Below, one piece after another: positions 34,220 through 43,333 of a DNA stretch of 64,000 nt. The translations under genes were made by a program, and so were the position numbers. Location: positions 7,915 through 71,914 of the forward strand of contig JADQBA010000031.1 of NCBI GenBank assembly GCA_016903675.1, read 5' to 3'. The notes beneath the pieces are model-generated. The model did not search any database and was not told the DNA's origin. It saw only the letters and a program-made list of their open reading frames with translations. The first letter of the stretch is position 1, and the number at the start of each line of letters is the position of its first letter. Source of the DNA: Stigonema ocellatum SAG 48.90 = DSM 106950. Lineage in GTDB: Bacteria; Cyanobacteriota; Cyanobacteriia; Cyanobacteriales; Nostocaceae.

Positions 34220-35401
34220 ATGTTATATAGAAGATTTGGGCGCACGGAATTACAAATGCCTGTTTTTTCCTGTGGGGGCATGAGATATCAATATAAATGG
34301 CAGGATATCCCTCAATGGCAAATACCTCGCGCTCAACAGGAAAATTTGGAAGCGACTATTCGACGAGCAATAGATGTGGGAATGAATCACATTGAAACTG
34401 CTCGTGGTTATGGTTCGTCTGAAATGCAGTTAGGGCGAATTTTGCCAAGGTTTCCCCGTAAAGAGTTGATTGTGCAAACAAAAGTCAGTCCTCAGGCAGA
34501 TGCTAGAGAATTTAAACGCGACTTTGAAAAGTCATTGCGAAATCTCCGTCTGGATTATGTTGATTTGCTGGGGTTGCACGGCATCAACAACGCTGAGATT
34601 TTAGACTATAGCATCCGTCCTGGTGGTTGTTTGGACGTAGCACGAAAGCTACAGGAACAAGGAAAAGTTAGATTTATCGGCTTTTCCACCCATGGTCCAA
34701 CAGATATTATTATCCAGACAATCAATACCAATGAATTTGATTACGTCAACCTGCATTGGTATTATATTAATCAGGTTAATTGGGCTGCTATTGAAGCAGC
34801 AAACCGTCACGATATGGGGGTATTTATTATCAGTCCATCAGATAAAGGGGGGAAGTTGTACGACCCGCCGCAAAAATTAGTCAATCTTTGTGCTCCTTTA
34901 TCGCCAATGGTGTTTAATGATTTATTTTGTTTGAGTCATTCCCAAGTACATACTCTCAGTTTAGGGGCAGCAAAGCCACAAGATTTTGATGAACACCTCA
35001 AAACTTTGGAATTGCTGGATAACGCATCGGACATTTTGCCACCAATTTTGACACGGTTGCAGGCAGAGGCGATCGCCACCTTGGGAGAAGACTGGGTAAA
35101 AACCTGGCATATCAATTTACCAACTATTGAGGAAACCCCTAATCAGGTGAATATTCCGGTGATTTTGTGGCTCTGGAATCTAGCGAGCGCCTACGATATG
35201 CTGGACTATGCCAAAATGCGCTATAACCTACTTGGCAATGGTAGTCACTGGTTTCCAGGTAACAAAGCAGACCACGTAAATGAACTAGACCTGCGTTCAT
35301 GTCTCAACCGCAGTCCCCACGCTGACAAAATTCCCACCTTACTTACACAAGCACACCAGATTTTAGCAAGTGAAGCTGTGCAGCGTTTGTCGCAAAGTTA
35401 A
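34220..35401 (+). CDS. Aldo/keto reductase family protein
   Basis: 393 aa. MLYRRFGRTELQMPVFSCGG is the usual AKR start. The TIM-barrel residues are visible as HIETARGYGSSEMQLG (an Asp-to-Glu change at the usual DTA site, with Tyr kept), VQTKVSP (Lys) and LLGLHGINN (His). RFIGFSTHG and GAAKPQDFDEHLKTLE follow. The C-terminal 100 residues form a helical extension, similar to AKRs with a C-terminal ferredoxin-like domain, but the CxxC clusters are missing. It should reduce aldehydes or ketones with NADPH. It precedes the superoxide dismutase by 149 bases. Confidence 0.82.
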   Translation: MLYRRFGRTELQMPVFSCGGMRYQYKWQDIPQWQIPRAQQENLEATIRRAIDVGMNHIETARGYGSSEMQLGRILPRFPRKELIVQTKVSPQADAREFKRDFEKSLRNLRLDYVDLLGLHGINNAEILDYSIRPGGCLDVARKLQEQGKVRFIGFSTHGPTDIIIQTINTNEFDYVNLHWYYINQVNWAAIEAANRHDMGVFIISPSDKGGKLYDPPQKLVNLCAPLSPMVFNDLFCLSHSQVHTLSLGAAKPQDFDEHLKTLELLDNASDILPPILTRLQAEAIATLGEDWVKTWHINLPTIEETPNQVNIPVILWLWNLASAYDMLDYAKMRYNLLGNGSHWFPGNKADHVNELDLRSCLNRSPHADKIPTLLTQAHQILASEAVQRLSQS

Positions 35402-35550
35402 AAATTGGTTGTTGGTTGTTTGGTGTTTGTTGTTAGTGGTTAAGCAATACCAGTAACAACAAACATTTCCAAAATTGTAAAAATTTGTAGCCTGGATCTA
35501 AGAAAATAAAAACTGCAAACCAATTTAACTTATTTGCCGCATTAACTGTT

Positions 35551-36276
35551 ATGACTCTTAATCGTCGCCATTTTTTATTTTTACTGGGAGCAAGTGCAGG
35601 TGCTTTTACCATGGATGGTTGTGCTTTGGCACAGAATGCTCCCACAGGTGGGACTCAGACAAGTAATAGCGCCATCCAACTACCACCTTTGCCTTACCCC
35701 TACGAGGGGCTAGAACCCCACATCGATGCAGCAACGATGCGGTTTCATCACGATAAACACCATGCAGCTTATGTAAAAAACCTGAATGCAGCATTCGATA
35801 AACACCCAGAACTCAAAGGTAAGAAAGTAGAAGATTTGCTGCTTAACCTCAATAGTGTTCCAGACGATATTCGCACAACAGTACGTAACAATGGCGGCGG
35901 TCATGTAAACCACTCCATGTTTTGGCAAATTATGAAGCCAAATGGTGGTGGAGAACCAAATGGTGCGATCGCATCCGCCATCAATCAAAATTTCGGCAGT
36001 TTTGCTGCTTTCAAAAAGCAGTTCAACGAAGCTGGTGCTGGTCGTTTTGGTAGTGGTTGGGTTTGGCTGGTTCATAATAAAGATGGCAAGCTTGAGGTGA
36101 CAACTACACCTAACCAAGACTCTCCCCTAAGTGAAGGTAAGTATCCCATTATGGGTAATGACGTGTGGGAACACGCATATTATCTCAAGTACCAAAACCG
36201 CCGCCCCGATTACTTGAATGCTTGGTGGAATGTAATCAACTGGGACGAGATTAACAAGCGCTTTAGAGGGGAATAG
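35551..36276 (+). CDS. sodA: Superoxide dismutase, Fe/Mn family, Tat-exported, Mn-type residues
   Basis: 241 aa. MTLNRRHFLFLLGASAGAF is a twin-arginine-like signal with RR at 5-6, and cleavage is likely near ALAQ. Metal ligands: His of RFHHDKHHAAYV, His of GGGHVNHSMFWQ, Asp and His of NDVWEHAYYLKYQ. The glycines in GGGHVNHS and the Gln in TTTPNQDSPL match Mn enzymes rather than Fe enzymes. An exported MnSOD would protect the periplasm or the outside of thylakoids. It is followed by heptamer arrays. Confidence 0.9.
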   Translation: MTLNRRHFLFLLGASAGAFTMDGCALAQNAPTGGTQTSNSAIQLPPLPYPYEGLEPHIDAATMRFHHDKHHAAYVKNLNAAFDKHPELKGKKVEDLLLNLNSVPDDIRTTVRNNGGGHVNHSMFWQIMKPNGGGEPNGAIASAINQNFGSFAAFKKQFNEAGAGRFGSGWVWLVHNKDGKLEVTTTPNQDSPLSEGKYPIMGNDVWEHAYYLKYQNRRPDYLNAWWNVINWDEINKRFRGE

Positions 36277-36488
36277 GGAAGAGGGAAGAGGGGAGTGGGG
36301 AGTGGGGAGTGGGGAGTAGGGAAGAGGGAAGAGGGAAGAGGGAATAGGGAATAGGGAATAGGGAGTGGGGAGTAGGGAGTGGGGAGATAGGGAGTAGGGG
36401 AGATAGGGGAGTAAAGAATTATTCTTCCCCATTCCCCATTCCCCACTCCCCATTCCCCATTCCCCATTCCCCATTCCCCACTCCCCAT
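36277..36488. repeat. Heptamer STRR array, G-rich then C-rich
   Basis: GGGGAGT, GGGAAGA and GGGAATA units fill 36277-36420, then CCCCATT/CCCCACT units 36425-36487, ending at the rsmG stop. Between two convergent genes, the two halves could form a large cruciform acting as a terminator. Confidence 0.9.
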
Positions 36489-37319
36489 TCAAAGTGGTTT
36501 TTGAGTAGGTATACCCACAGGGCGGGGAAAATCAGGTGGTGTGGCTGCTATCTTCCGCAAGTACAAGCAGTGACGGATGCTATTGCTTAAGGGAGTGGTA
36601 AAGTTTTCGATAGATTCAATTACGCCACCTAGCTGGTTAACGGCATTTTCCAGATCTGTTTTTTCATCCTCTGTCCAATTACCACGGTAAATGACAGCTA
36701 AACCACCTTTTTTAACTAATGGTAGAGCATATTCGGCACAAATTGAGGCTGTTCCTACAGCCCTGACCAGCGCAATATCGTAGGTTTGTCGGTGTTGGGG
36801 TTGCCGACCTATTTCTTCGGCTCTGCCAATGAGAGTTTTGATGTTGGTAAACTCAAGTTCAGACAGTATTTTTTCAAGAAAAGTAATTTTTTTGCGGGTT
36901 GAATCAAGCAGAGTAACGGTGCAATTAGGTACAGCAATTGCTATGGGAATTCCCGGAAAACCCGCACCAGTGCCAATATCAATGAAAGCAGGGGAAGAAG
37001 GGGGAGAAATTACTACCTCATCTCCCTCATCTCCCTCATCTTCCCCATCTCTCAGCAGAGGGGCGATTCCCCGCAGAGAATCCCAAAGATGTTTTTCCCA
37101 AAACTCCAGAGGTTCGGTGATGCGAGTTAAATTCAACTGGCGGTTGCCTTCCAAGATTAATTCATAAAGTCGCTGAAATTGCATCTGCTGTTGAGCAGTG
37201 GGGGTCCAATGGAGAGTTTGTTGCCATATATCTGCCATTTCAGGCAAAGAAGGCGATATGGAGTTGTTCACAAGGAAAAGGGGTGGCAAAGTCTCTTTAT
37301 TTATATCTTGTTGCACCAA
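36489..37319 (-). CDS. rsmG: 16S rRNA (guanine(527)-N(7))-methyltransferase RsmG
   Basis: Up to 276 aa. SAM-dependent methylase of 16S rRNA G527. Motifs: the N-terminal LPEMADIWQQTLHW and LNLTRITEPLEFWEKHLWDS, the SAM loop FIDIGTGAGFPGIP, LLDSTRKKITFLE and VRAVG. The residues DGEDEGDEGDEVVISPPSSP between the N-terminal part and the SAM loop are encoded partly by a 9-bp tandem repeat (GATGAGGGA, about 37013-37047), so a repeat has expanded in frame. The start is unsure: TTG 37319, GTG 37271 or ATG 37241 are all possible. Confidence 0.93.
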   Translation of the reverse strand: MVQQDINKETLPPLFLVNNSISPSLPEMADIWQQTLHWTPTAQQQMQFQRLYELILEGNRQLNLTRITEPLEFWEKHLWDSLRGIAPLLRDGEDEGDEGDEVVISPPSSPAFIDIGTGAGFPGIPIAIAVPNCTVTLLDSTRKKITFLEKILSELEFTNIKTLIGRAEEIGRQPQHRQTYDIALVRAVGTASICAEYALPLVKKGGLAVIYRGNWTEDEKTDLENAVNQLGGVIESIENFTTPLSNSIRHCLYLRKIAATPPDFPRPVGIPTQKPL

Positions 37320-38143
37320 GGGTTGGGTTGACGTGTGACAAAACTGGACAATCCTAAGAAAAACATCGCCATGATCATCCCTAACTGCCCGGACATTCCC
37401 GGAAGCCTAACGGTTTTTCGCACCCTGACCTATTTTTTCTCTAGAGCTTCAAGCGAATACGCCTTCATTTTTACATACCATGTACCTACTTACTGTATTC
37501 TACGCGGTTGAAATCCGCTATAGGTGCTGCTAAAGAACGCCCCACACTAGATTCTAGACTCGAAGCAATTCGCGCCCAACGCCACTCCTTTAACACACCC
37601 CCAACACCAGAACCAGACCAAGTAAAGCTCTTGGGTGAGAAGTCAGCAGAACAGGAGGCTGTAACTACCTTAATATGGCGGATTACAATTTTTTATACTT
37701 AATATGGAGTTAGAGCAGTTAGCATTATAGCTAATCGACTGTTAGACAATATGTAAAATTTAATTCATACAATATGATATTTTCACATAGAGAAAAGAAA
37801 ATCAGTATGTCACGCCGCCAAGGGCGGCAAGGCAGCTATGTTGAAGGCAGAGGCAGAAGGGAAGCCCCATAAATGAATTTAGGGACTTGAAGTATGGACG
37901 TAGTATTTATTGCGCTATGCGTCTCGAAATACATATTTCCTTTTTTCCATAAATAAATTCAGAGAGAAGTTGGTGCTTCGGCTTCCGCCGATCCAAACTT
38001 CTCCCAAGGGGAGACGCAATCATGCGAACGGAGGGTTTGAAACTTTGTGGCAGCGGGCTTTTTTTTAATTTATTACCTTCAGCATAGCTGCCCTCTGCCT
38101 TTCTTCGGTCAAATGGCTAAAACATTTATAACTATTTGAGGGT
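37320..38143. other. Intergenic region bordering the Druantia-like operon
   Basis: No firm gene. 37508-37702 has an open frame with the segment LDSRLEAIRAQRHSFN, perhaps a remnant. An inverted pair, GGCAGCTATGTTGAAGGCAG (37829) against a matching stretch CAGCATAGCTGCC (38083-38095), brackets a 250-bp patch that includes a palindromic repeat CTCCCAAGGGGAGACGC (about 37999-38016). This may mark an island or mobile-element border. Confidence 0.5.
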
Positions 38144-40291
38144 GTGATTAATAATACTAAAATTGTGCAATTTAGATCCGATTTTTCTAGAGACTTTTTT
38201 GTGTCCCAGATTTTACTTATTGAGGACAATAGCAATACTTCTGCGTTACGCCCTGTAGTTGGCATATCGGACAATTTGCCTCATCTAGTACAAGTGCGTC
38301 TACACTATATTGATGAAAATGAACCAACAATAATCGCGGAACAGTTTTGCCCAGCAAAATTATCAAGTGGATCGCAACAAAACCACAAAGTGGATGTGGC
38401 ATTAGATTTGCTTGATAGTCTAAAGCCGCGACCAAGTGAAGCTATGGTTGTTGCAAGTGCTTTGTATGGGTGTAAGAAGCGCTTTGTTCAAGGTATTCAA
38501 TCGCGGAATTTTCGTTTTACGTTACAAATTCGCCCTTCTACTAAAGTGTGCTTGGGCGGTGATAATCCTCACTGCAATACTTCAAAAGGAATTGTTGCAG
38601 CATCATTATTAAATTCAGGTATTGAGTGGCTAGAACTGCCGATAATAGAATATTCAACGGGACAAGTCGTAAATTACAGCGTCGCTGAATTACCCAACGT
38701 ACTTTTACCAGATAACAGTTCTGCTCGTCTAATTGTGGCTTATAGAGGTGGTGTATCAGGAATTGGCTCAAATACAATTTTTGCTCTGTCTTCAGCCTCG
38801 GAATTAAGGCTAAAAGACTTAGTACAAACAGTTGGTTGGGTGCGATGGATCAGAACAATCCTTAGAAAAAAGGAGCGGAGCAAAATAGCTGCTTTCGACA
38901 CAAAATCAAGCTCATATTCACAAAAAACAAAAGAAAAATATGCCGGATTAGTCATTCGTTCCAATATAAATTTAGCCCGCCAACAAGACCTAAATCTTAC
39001 TTCTACTGAGGAACAAAGTGCTTGTAAACAAGCAAGTCTGCAAAGAACTTTAGGTGATTTATCACGTGGATTGAATGTTGTCGAACTATTTGCGGGTGCA
39101 GGGGCAATGGGACTTGGTTTTTTAATGGCAGCCAAACCAAATAAACACTATAAGATAGGTTTTTGCGGTGAGGTTCATCCTGTTTATGTAGAGACTCTTA
39201 AACATAACCATGCAACTTTCCGTCAACTCTCTCAGGTATCTGGAGTTGATTGTGTTCCAGAACAAACAGAACCTCTTGATCTACGTATAAAGGAAGCACA
39301 AAAAGTTACAGAAAGTCGTTGCAGGGAATTAGGCGATGTCCATGTATTAATTGGTGGGCCACCATGTCAGGGTTTTTCTAGCGCCAATCGCAATTCAGGG
39401 AATAGCGAAAACCCAAATAACCAACTTGTGGATACTTTTTTTAAATACGTTGAGAAATTAAAACCTCGCTGTTTTTTAATGGAAAACGTCCAAGGTATTT
39501 TGTGGACAACAAAATCAGGTCAAATTTCTACTCAAATCAATGTTGTAGATTGGGTCATGAAACGTATGCACAAAGCTGGATATGTTGTTTTCCCAAAACT
39601 TATAGATGCAGCTTGGTATGGAGTACCACAACATCGCAACCGCTTTTTCTTTTTTGGTATACATAAAGATTTGGGCTATGGAAAAGATGATTTCGGTGAG
39701 TGGGGGCCATTCCCTTTACCCACGCATGGTCTCGGTAAAGACAAACCTTATGTAACAGTTCGAGATGCAATACAAGATTTACCTACTATTGGTAACGGAT
39801 GTCTTGAACACAATATGGCTTATGAAGAGTTCAGGAATAAAAAACTTCTCACAAATCCTTTTTTAGAAGCTATGAGAGAAGGAGCATCTGTTGGTTTAAT
39901 CACAGACCATGTTACTTCCCGTCATTCTGAATATGTAATTGAACGTTACAAACAGATACCACCTGGAGGAAATTGGCAGGATATTGAAGATAAACTCACT
40001 AATTACACTGATGTTAAACGAACTCATAGTAACATTTACCGAAGGCTTGGGTGGGATGAACCATCTATTACTATTGGCCACTATCGCAAAAGTATGTTAA
40101 TTCATCCACAACAACATCGAGGTCTATCTTTGAGGGAAGCATCCCGACTACAATCAATTCCAGATTGGTTCCGTTTTGCTGGGAGTATCGATAGCATTAG
40201 CGGTGGATTAGTACACAAGCAACAGCAATTAGCTAATGCTGTCTGTCCACTTGTAACTAAAGCCATAGCAGAATTTCTTTTTGACCTTTAA
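38144..40291 (+). CDS. druM: C5-cytosine DNA methyltransferase, DruM-like
   Basis: 715-aa protein with a 300-residue N-terminal extension of unknown fold and a complete C5 methylase. Motif I is VVELFAGAGAMGLGF (about 312-325), motif IV GGPPCQGFSS with catalytic Cys408, motif VI MENV (446-449), motif VIII QHRNRFFF (496-503), and motif X QQLANAV near the end. It should transfer a methyl group from SAM to cytosine in a specific site and mark self DNA. First gene of a four-gene set; the next starts 118 bases on. The start is a GTG at 38144 after GAGGG. Identified as DruM from the neighbours, not from its own sequence alone. Confidence 0.85.
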   Translation: MINNTKIVQFRSDFSRDFFVSQILLIEDNSNTSALRPVVGISDNLPHLVQVRLHYIDENEPTIIAEQFCPAKLSSGSQQNHKVDVALDLLDSLKPRPSEAMVVASALYGCKKRFVQGIQSRNFRFTLQIRPSTKVCLGGDNPHCNTSKGIVAASLLNSGIEWLELPIIEYSTGQVVNYSVAELPNVLLPDNSSARLIVAYRGGVSGIGSNTIFALSSASELRLKDLVQTVGWVRWIRTILRKKERSKIAAFDTKSSSYSQKTKEKYAGLVIRSNINLARQQDLNLTSTEEQSACKQASLQRTLGDLSRGLNVVELFAGAGAMGLGFLMAAKPNKHYKIGFCGEVHPVYVETLKHNHATFRQLSQVSGVDCVPEQTEPLDLRIKEAQKVTESRCRELGDVHVLIGGPPCQGFSSANRNSGNSENPNNQLVDTFFKYVEKLKPRCFLMENVQGILWTTKSGQISTQINVVDWVMKRMHKAGYVVFPKLIDAAWYGVPQHRNRFFFFGIHKDLGYGKDDFGEWGPFPLPTHGLGKDKPYVTVRDAIQDLPTIGNGCLEHNMAYEEFRNKKLLTNPFLEAMREGASVGLITDHVTSRHSEYVIERYKQIPPGGNWQDIEDKLTNYTDVKRTHSNIYRRLGWDEPSITIGHYRKSMLIHPQQHRGLSLREASRLQSIPDWFRFAGSIDSISGGLVHKQQQLANAVCPLVTKAIAEFLFDL

Positions 40292-40409
40292 TCGATTATG
40301 TAAAATAATCGTGTTTTTTGTGTAAAATTCAACACTAAATTATTTTGCCGTAATAAGATGTAAAGATAAGCACTTAAATTTTTCACTACAAGGTTACTAC
40401 CGTTATTCC

Positions 40410-42404
40410 ATGAGCCACTTAAATGCGCTCTCTTTATCACAAAAATATACTCTTTGGAATCGTGCGATCACAGATTACTTTTTATCTAACAATTCCAATG
40501 ATCAAGAAATTTACTTGACAATATCTCCAAGAAGTCTGGCTGCTGCTTTTGCGAAGGTTCAAGTAACTCCATTGTCACCTGAAGAAGCAGAGCAAGATTT
40601 TGTTGATGTAGTTTCATCAGCATATCGCCATAGGGTACTTTCACATTCAGGAGGATTTCGGGTCTTGCATGGAGACGATGAAAACGGATTTCCAAAATAT
40701 ATTGCTTTTTTAGCTTTGTGTGTTTTAGCTGCTTATCGAATGCATTCGGATGAAGAAGTTAGCACCAGAGCTTATTACCCTAGACTTGCGGAACTTCTTG
40801 GATGTAAAATAGTTAAGAATTTTCCTGAAGGCTTTCATACAGATGAGTTTGAAAAGCTTTGGAAATTACTAAATAAATGGCTTCAGCAGAAAAAATCGTT
40901 GCTTTTGGCAATGCCAGAAGCAAATACAGCAAAAATATATATAGCCTTCCCTTTAACCCACGTGCCTCTTCGTCAAGTTGATATTGAAAAGCTACCACAC
41001 TTTTTTGCATGGGCTGGTTATACTCCCAGACAGATAGCTCCAATCAACAAGCTAGAAGTAGATATTTCAAGATGGGGAAGTTGCTACTTCACGCTTACTG
41101 GAAAAAAAGCCCTTGCTGATAAGCGACTCAAAGCTGTAATTGCACAGGTTAACAACGAGCTGGAACTGTGGGACGGTGCGATAAATGACTCATCTGGTCG
41201 AAGAAGTGCATTTGTAGAGATTCTTCTTGATATTGTGCGGCGACAACCGCAATTTTCTTTTCTTCCCAGATGTCCAGATTCGTTTCCTTCCTCCTTTGAT
41301 TGTGAAGAATTATACTTAGAGTCGAGCGGAGAGGGATGGTACAACCCGATTTCGCTTGTAGAGAAAAACGGACGAGATTTACGTGAAGGTTTTTCTTGGA
41401 GTACAAAATCCAACAATATTCAATTTGTTTTACAGAGGGCGGGTTGTTCTGCGATCGCACTTGCTCCCAGTTCGGATTATACAGGGTTTGTTTCTCGGCA
41501 TAGCTTACCCTCTGGCATCGCTTGCAACGTTCTCGTACACGAGGATGTAGCCAAAAATGCAAGAGAATACTTTGAGGAAATTTCATCTCGTAGCTTTAAT
41601 CCCATACACGATAAACGACTCCCTGATGGTTGGTGTTTGTTTCATGACGTGAAGGCTGAAAAGTGTGTAGCAAATCTACCTTCTGGTCTGGAATCACTTT
41701 ACGTAGAGTCAGCCGTAGATATAGTGCTATCGGGAGGACTACGTTTGGGCAAAAAGTCGGCATGGCTTTTAGGTGCGCCCCCCCGCTTAATGATTACGGG
41801 TTTACAAGAAGGTCAACAACCCAAAATTGATGGTATACCCATAACTATTGCGGAAGATGGAACTTTAGTTGACTTATCGCATTTGATGCATCCAGGAGTT
41901 CATTGGATAGAAGTCGGTTCGGTATGCAAAAAGATTGAGATTGTTGAACCTGAAATTAATTTTGATAGAGAAAGACAAAATTTTTACCGCACAAGTGTCA
42001 CGGGTTCTCATGTAGCTCTCCCCCCAGGTAATTGGACAATCATAGGTGCAAATCCTGGTGAGGTAACGCAAGCAGCAATCTATGAATCCCAACAGGGAAT
42101 AATAGTCAAATCTTCTTTTCAGGCAGTGTGGGCTATAGAATTCGGGTCAGGTACAGGAGCAAGAGTTGTCTGTTTAGCAAAGAGTCCACCCCGTCCTAAA
42201 ACACTAAAACTCTCCACAGCAAAGACTCAAATACCATCCGAAATAGAACGTTGGACATCACTGGTTTACAACGCAGCTATTCGTCGTCCCAAACTAGCAT
42301 CGATTTACGATGAAGAAAAAGCTTCTAATTTACAAGTAGCTTGGAAGGCTTACATGCAAGCTGCACGCGAAATCAAGCGACTACAAAAAAGGAGATATAG
42401 ATGA
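40410..42404 (+). CDS. druF: DruF-like protein of unknown function
   Basis: 664 aa. No known catalytic motif is visible; a helical N-terminal third, a beta-rich middle (about 430-560), and a basic C-terminus (AAREIKRLQKRRYR). Position and size match druF, the second gene of Druantia type II systems. Its stop overlaps the next start by ATGA (42401-42404), so the two products are made together, likely as partners in a complex. Codon and base composition look AT-richer than the flanking housekeeping genes. Confidence 0.65.
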   Translation: MSHLNALSLSQKYTLWNRAITDYFLSNNSNDQEIYLTISPRSLAAAFAKVQVTPLSPEEAEQDFVDVVSSAYRHRVLSHSGGFRVLHGDDENGFPKYIAFLALCVLAAYRMHSDEEVSTRAYYPRLAELLGCKIVKNFPEGFHTDEFEKLWKLLNKWLQQKKSLLLAMPEANTAKIYIAFPLTHVPLRQVDIEKLPHFFAWAGYTPRQIAPINKLEVDISRWGSCYFTLTGKKALADKRLKAVIAQVNNELELWDGAINDSSGRRSAFVEILLDIVRRQPQFSFLPRCPDSFPSSFDCEELYLESSGEGWYNPISLVEKNGRDLREGFSWSTKSNNIQFVLQRAGCSAIALAPSSDYTGFVSRHSLPSGIACNVLVHEDVAKNAREYFEEISSRSFNPIHDKRLPDGWCLFHDVKAEKCVANLPSGLESLYVESAVDIVLSGGLRLGKKSAWLLGAPPRLMITGLQEGQQPKIDGIPITIAEDGTLVDLSHLMHPGVHWIEVGSVCKKIEIVEPEINFDRERQNFYRTSVTGSHVALPPGNWTIIGANPGEVTQAAIYESQQGIIVKSSFQAVWAIEFGSGTGARVVCLAKSPPRPKTLKLSTAKTQIPSEIERWTSLVYNAAIRRPKLASIYDEEKASNLQVAWKAYMQAAREIKRLQKRRYR

Positions 42405-43303
42405 GTTGGGATACATTGCTTTACTGGCTAACTCATCAGCAAGAGGGGTCATGGATAAATTTTCGTAAAGCAGTCACAGAGCTTGCATCTTTTGAAGATA
42501 TTGATGTCGATATCAGCGATCTATGTCGAAATCTCCGGTTTCAATTGTCCGAGGCTAGTCATATAGATTTTTTTATTGATGGTTCCCAAAGATGGAAGGT
42601 TCGTCCACCAATACTCGCAGGATTGCTTAATTGCCCTGATACCGCCGTACTGTGTGGAGGGCGAACACCGAAATTGCTTTTGCAGTTGTGCGATGTCGCA
42701 GCAAGCTTAAATTGTCACATAATTAGCGATACGACATGTCAAAAAATAGCTGAAATACGTGTTAGGGGTACAGAAGAGGGTATTCGCCAAATAGCTGCCA
42801 TTATTGGTATTCCTTTTGTTCCCCAACAAGCAAAATGTCTAAGCCAAGACTTGAACCCTATTCTCAAGCAACTAGAACTCGCAGATGAAGCAACTCCGCT
42901 AGCTGGATGGTCGGTTCAGTCATTCGATTGGCAATCTCGAAAATGGGTAGATGGTGTATTACACCATACAGTATGTGAATACAGCTACTACAATACTCGT
43001 CATTATTTTGTCCACAATCAGCAAGGTAGATTAGTGCGGATGCCAAAGTATGAGGCAATTTATGCGGCAGCCGCGTTACGTTATATTAGACTTGCGGTAT
43101 ACAATAAAACTCAATATACATTAATTACCGATGTATCAAGCCCACTACCGGAAATGTACGCTCGTGTTGTTTATTTTTGTGCGGGTAGACCAAGCCTGAT
43201 TGATCAGGGGCAAATCGTTTACAAGGAGATTTCACCAGATTTAGCTGGTTTGCTTCTGGTTGCTATTGGACAAATTCATCCAGGACTCCGGTGGGTCAAT
43301 TAA
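42401..43303 (+). CDS. druG: DruG-like protein of unknown function
   Basis: 300 aa, coupled to the previous gene. No recognised domain; has a mixed alpha/beta pattern with Cys-containing segments (LLNCPDTAVLCGGRTPKLLL) and an aromatic patch (WVDGVLHHTVCEYSYYNTRH). Sits 30 bases before the large helicase gene. Size and order match druG of Druantia type II. Function is not known for the family. Confidence 0.65.
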   Translation: MSWDTLLYWLTHQQEGSWINFRKAVTELASFEDIDVDISDLCRNLRFQLSEASHIDFFIDGSQRWKVRPPILAGLLNCPDTAVLCGGRTPKLLLQLCDVAASLNCHIISDTTCQKIAEIRVRGTEEGIRQIAAIIGIPFVPQQAKCLSQDLNPILKQLELADEATPLAGWSVQSFDWQSRKWVDGVLHHTVCEYSYYNTRHYFVHNQQGRLVRMPKYEAIYAAAALRYIRLAVYNKTQYTLITDVSSPLPEMYARVVYFCAGRPSLIDQGQIVYKEISPDLAGLLLVAIGQIHPGLRWVN

Positions 43304-43333
43304 ATTAACTAAACCCGGTGCAAGAAAACGTAT

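Noticed and set aside
37508..37702. Plus-strand frame with LDSRLEAIRAQRHSFN
   Set aside because: Composition is plausible but no start signal, no family and no neighbour support; noted only as a possible remnant.
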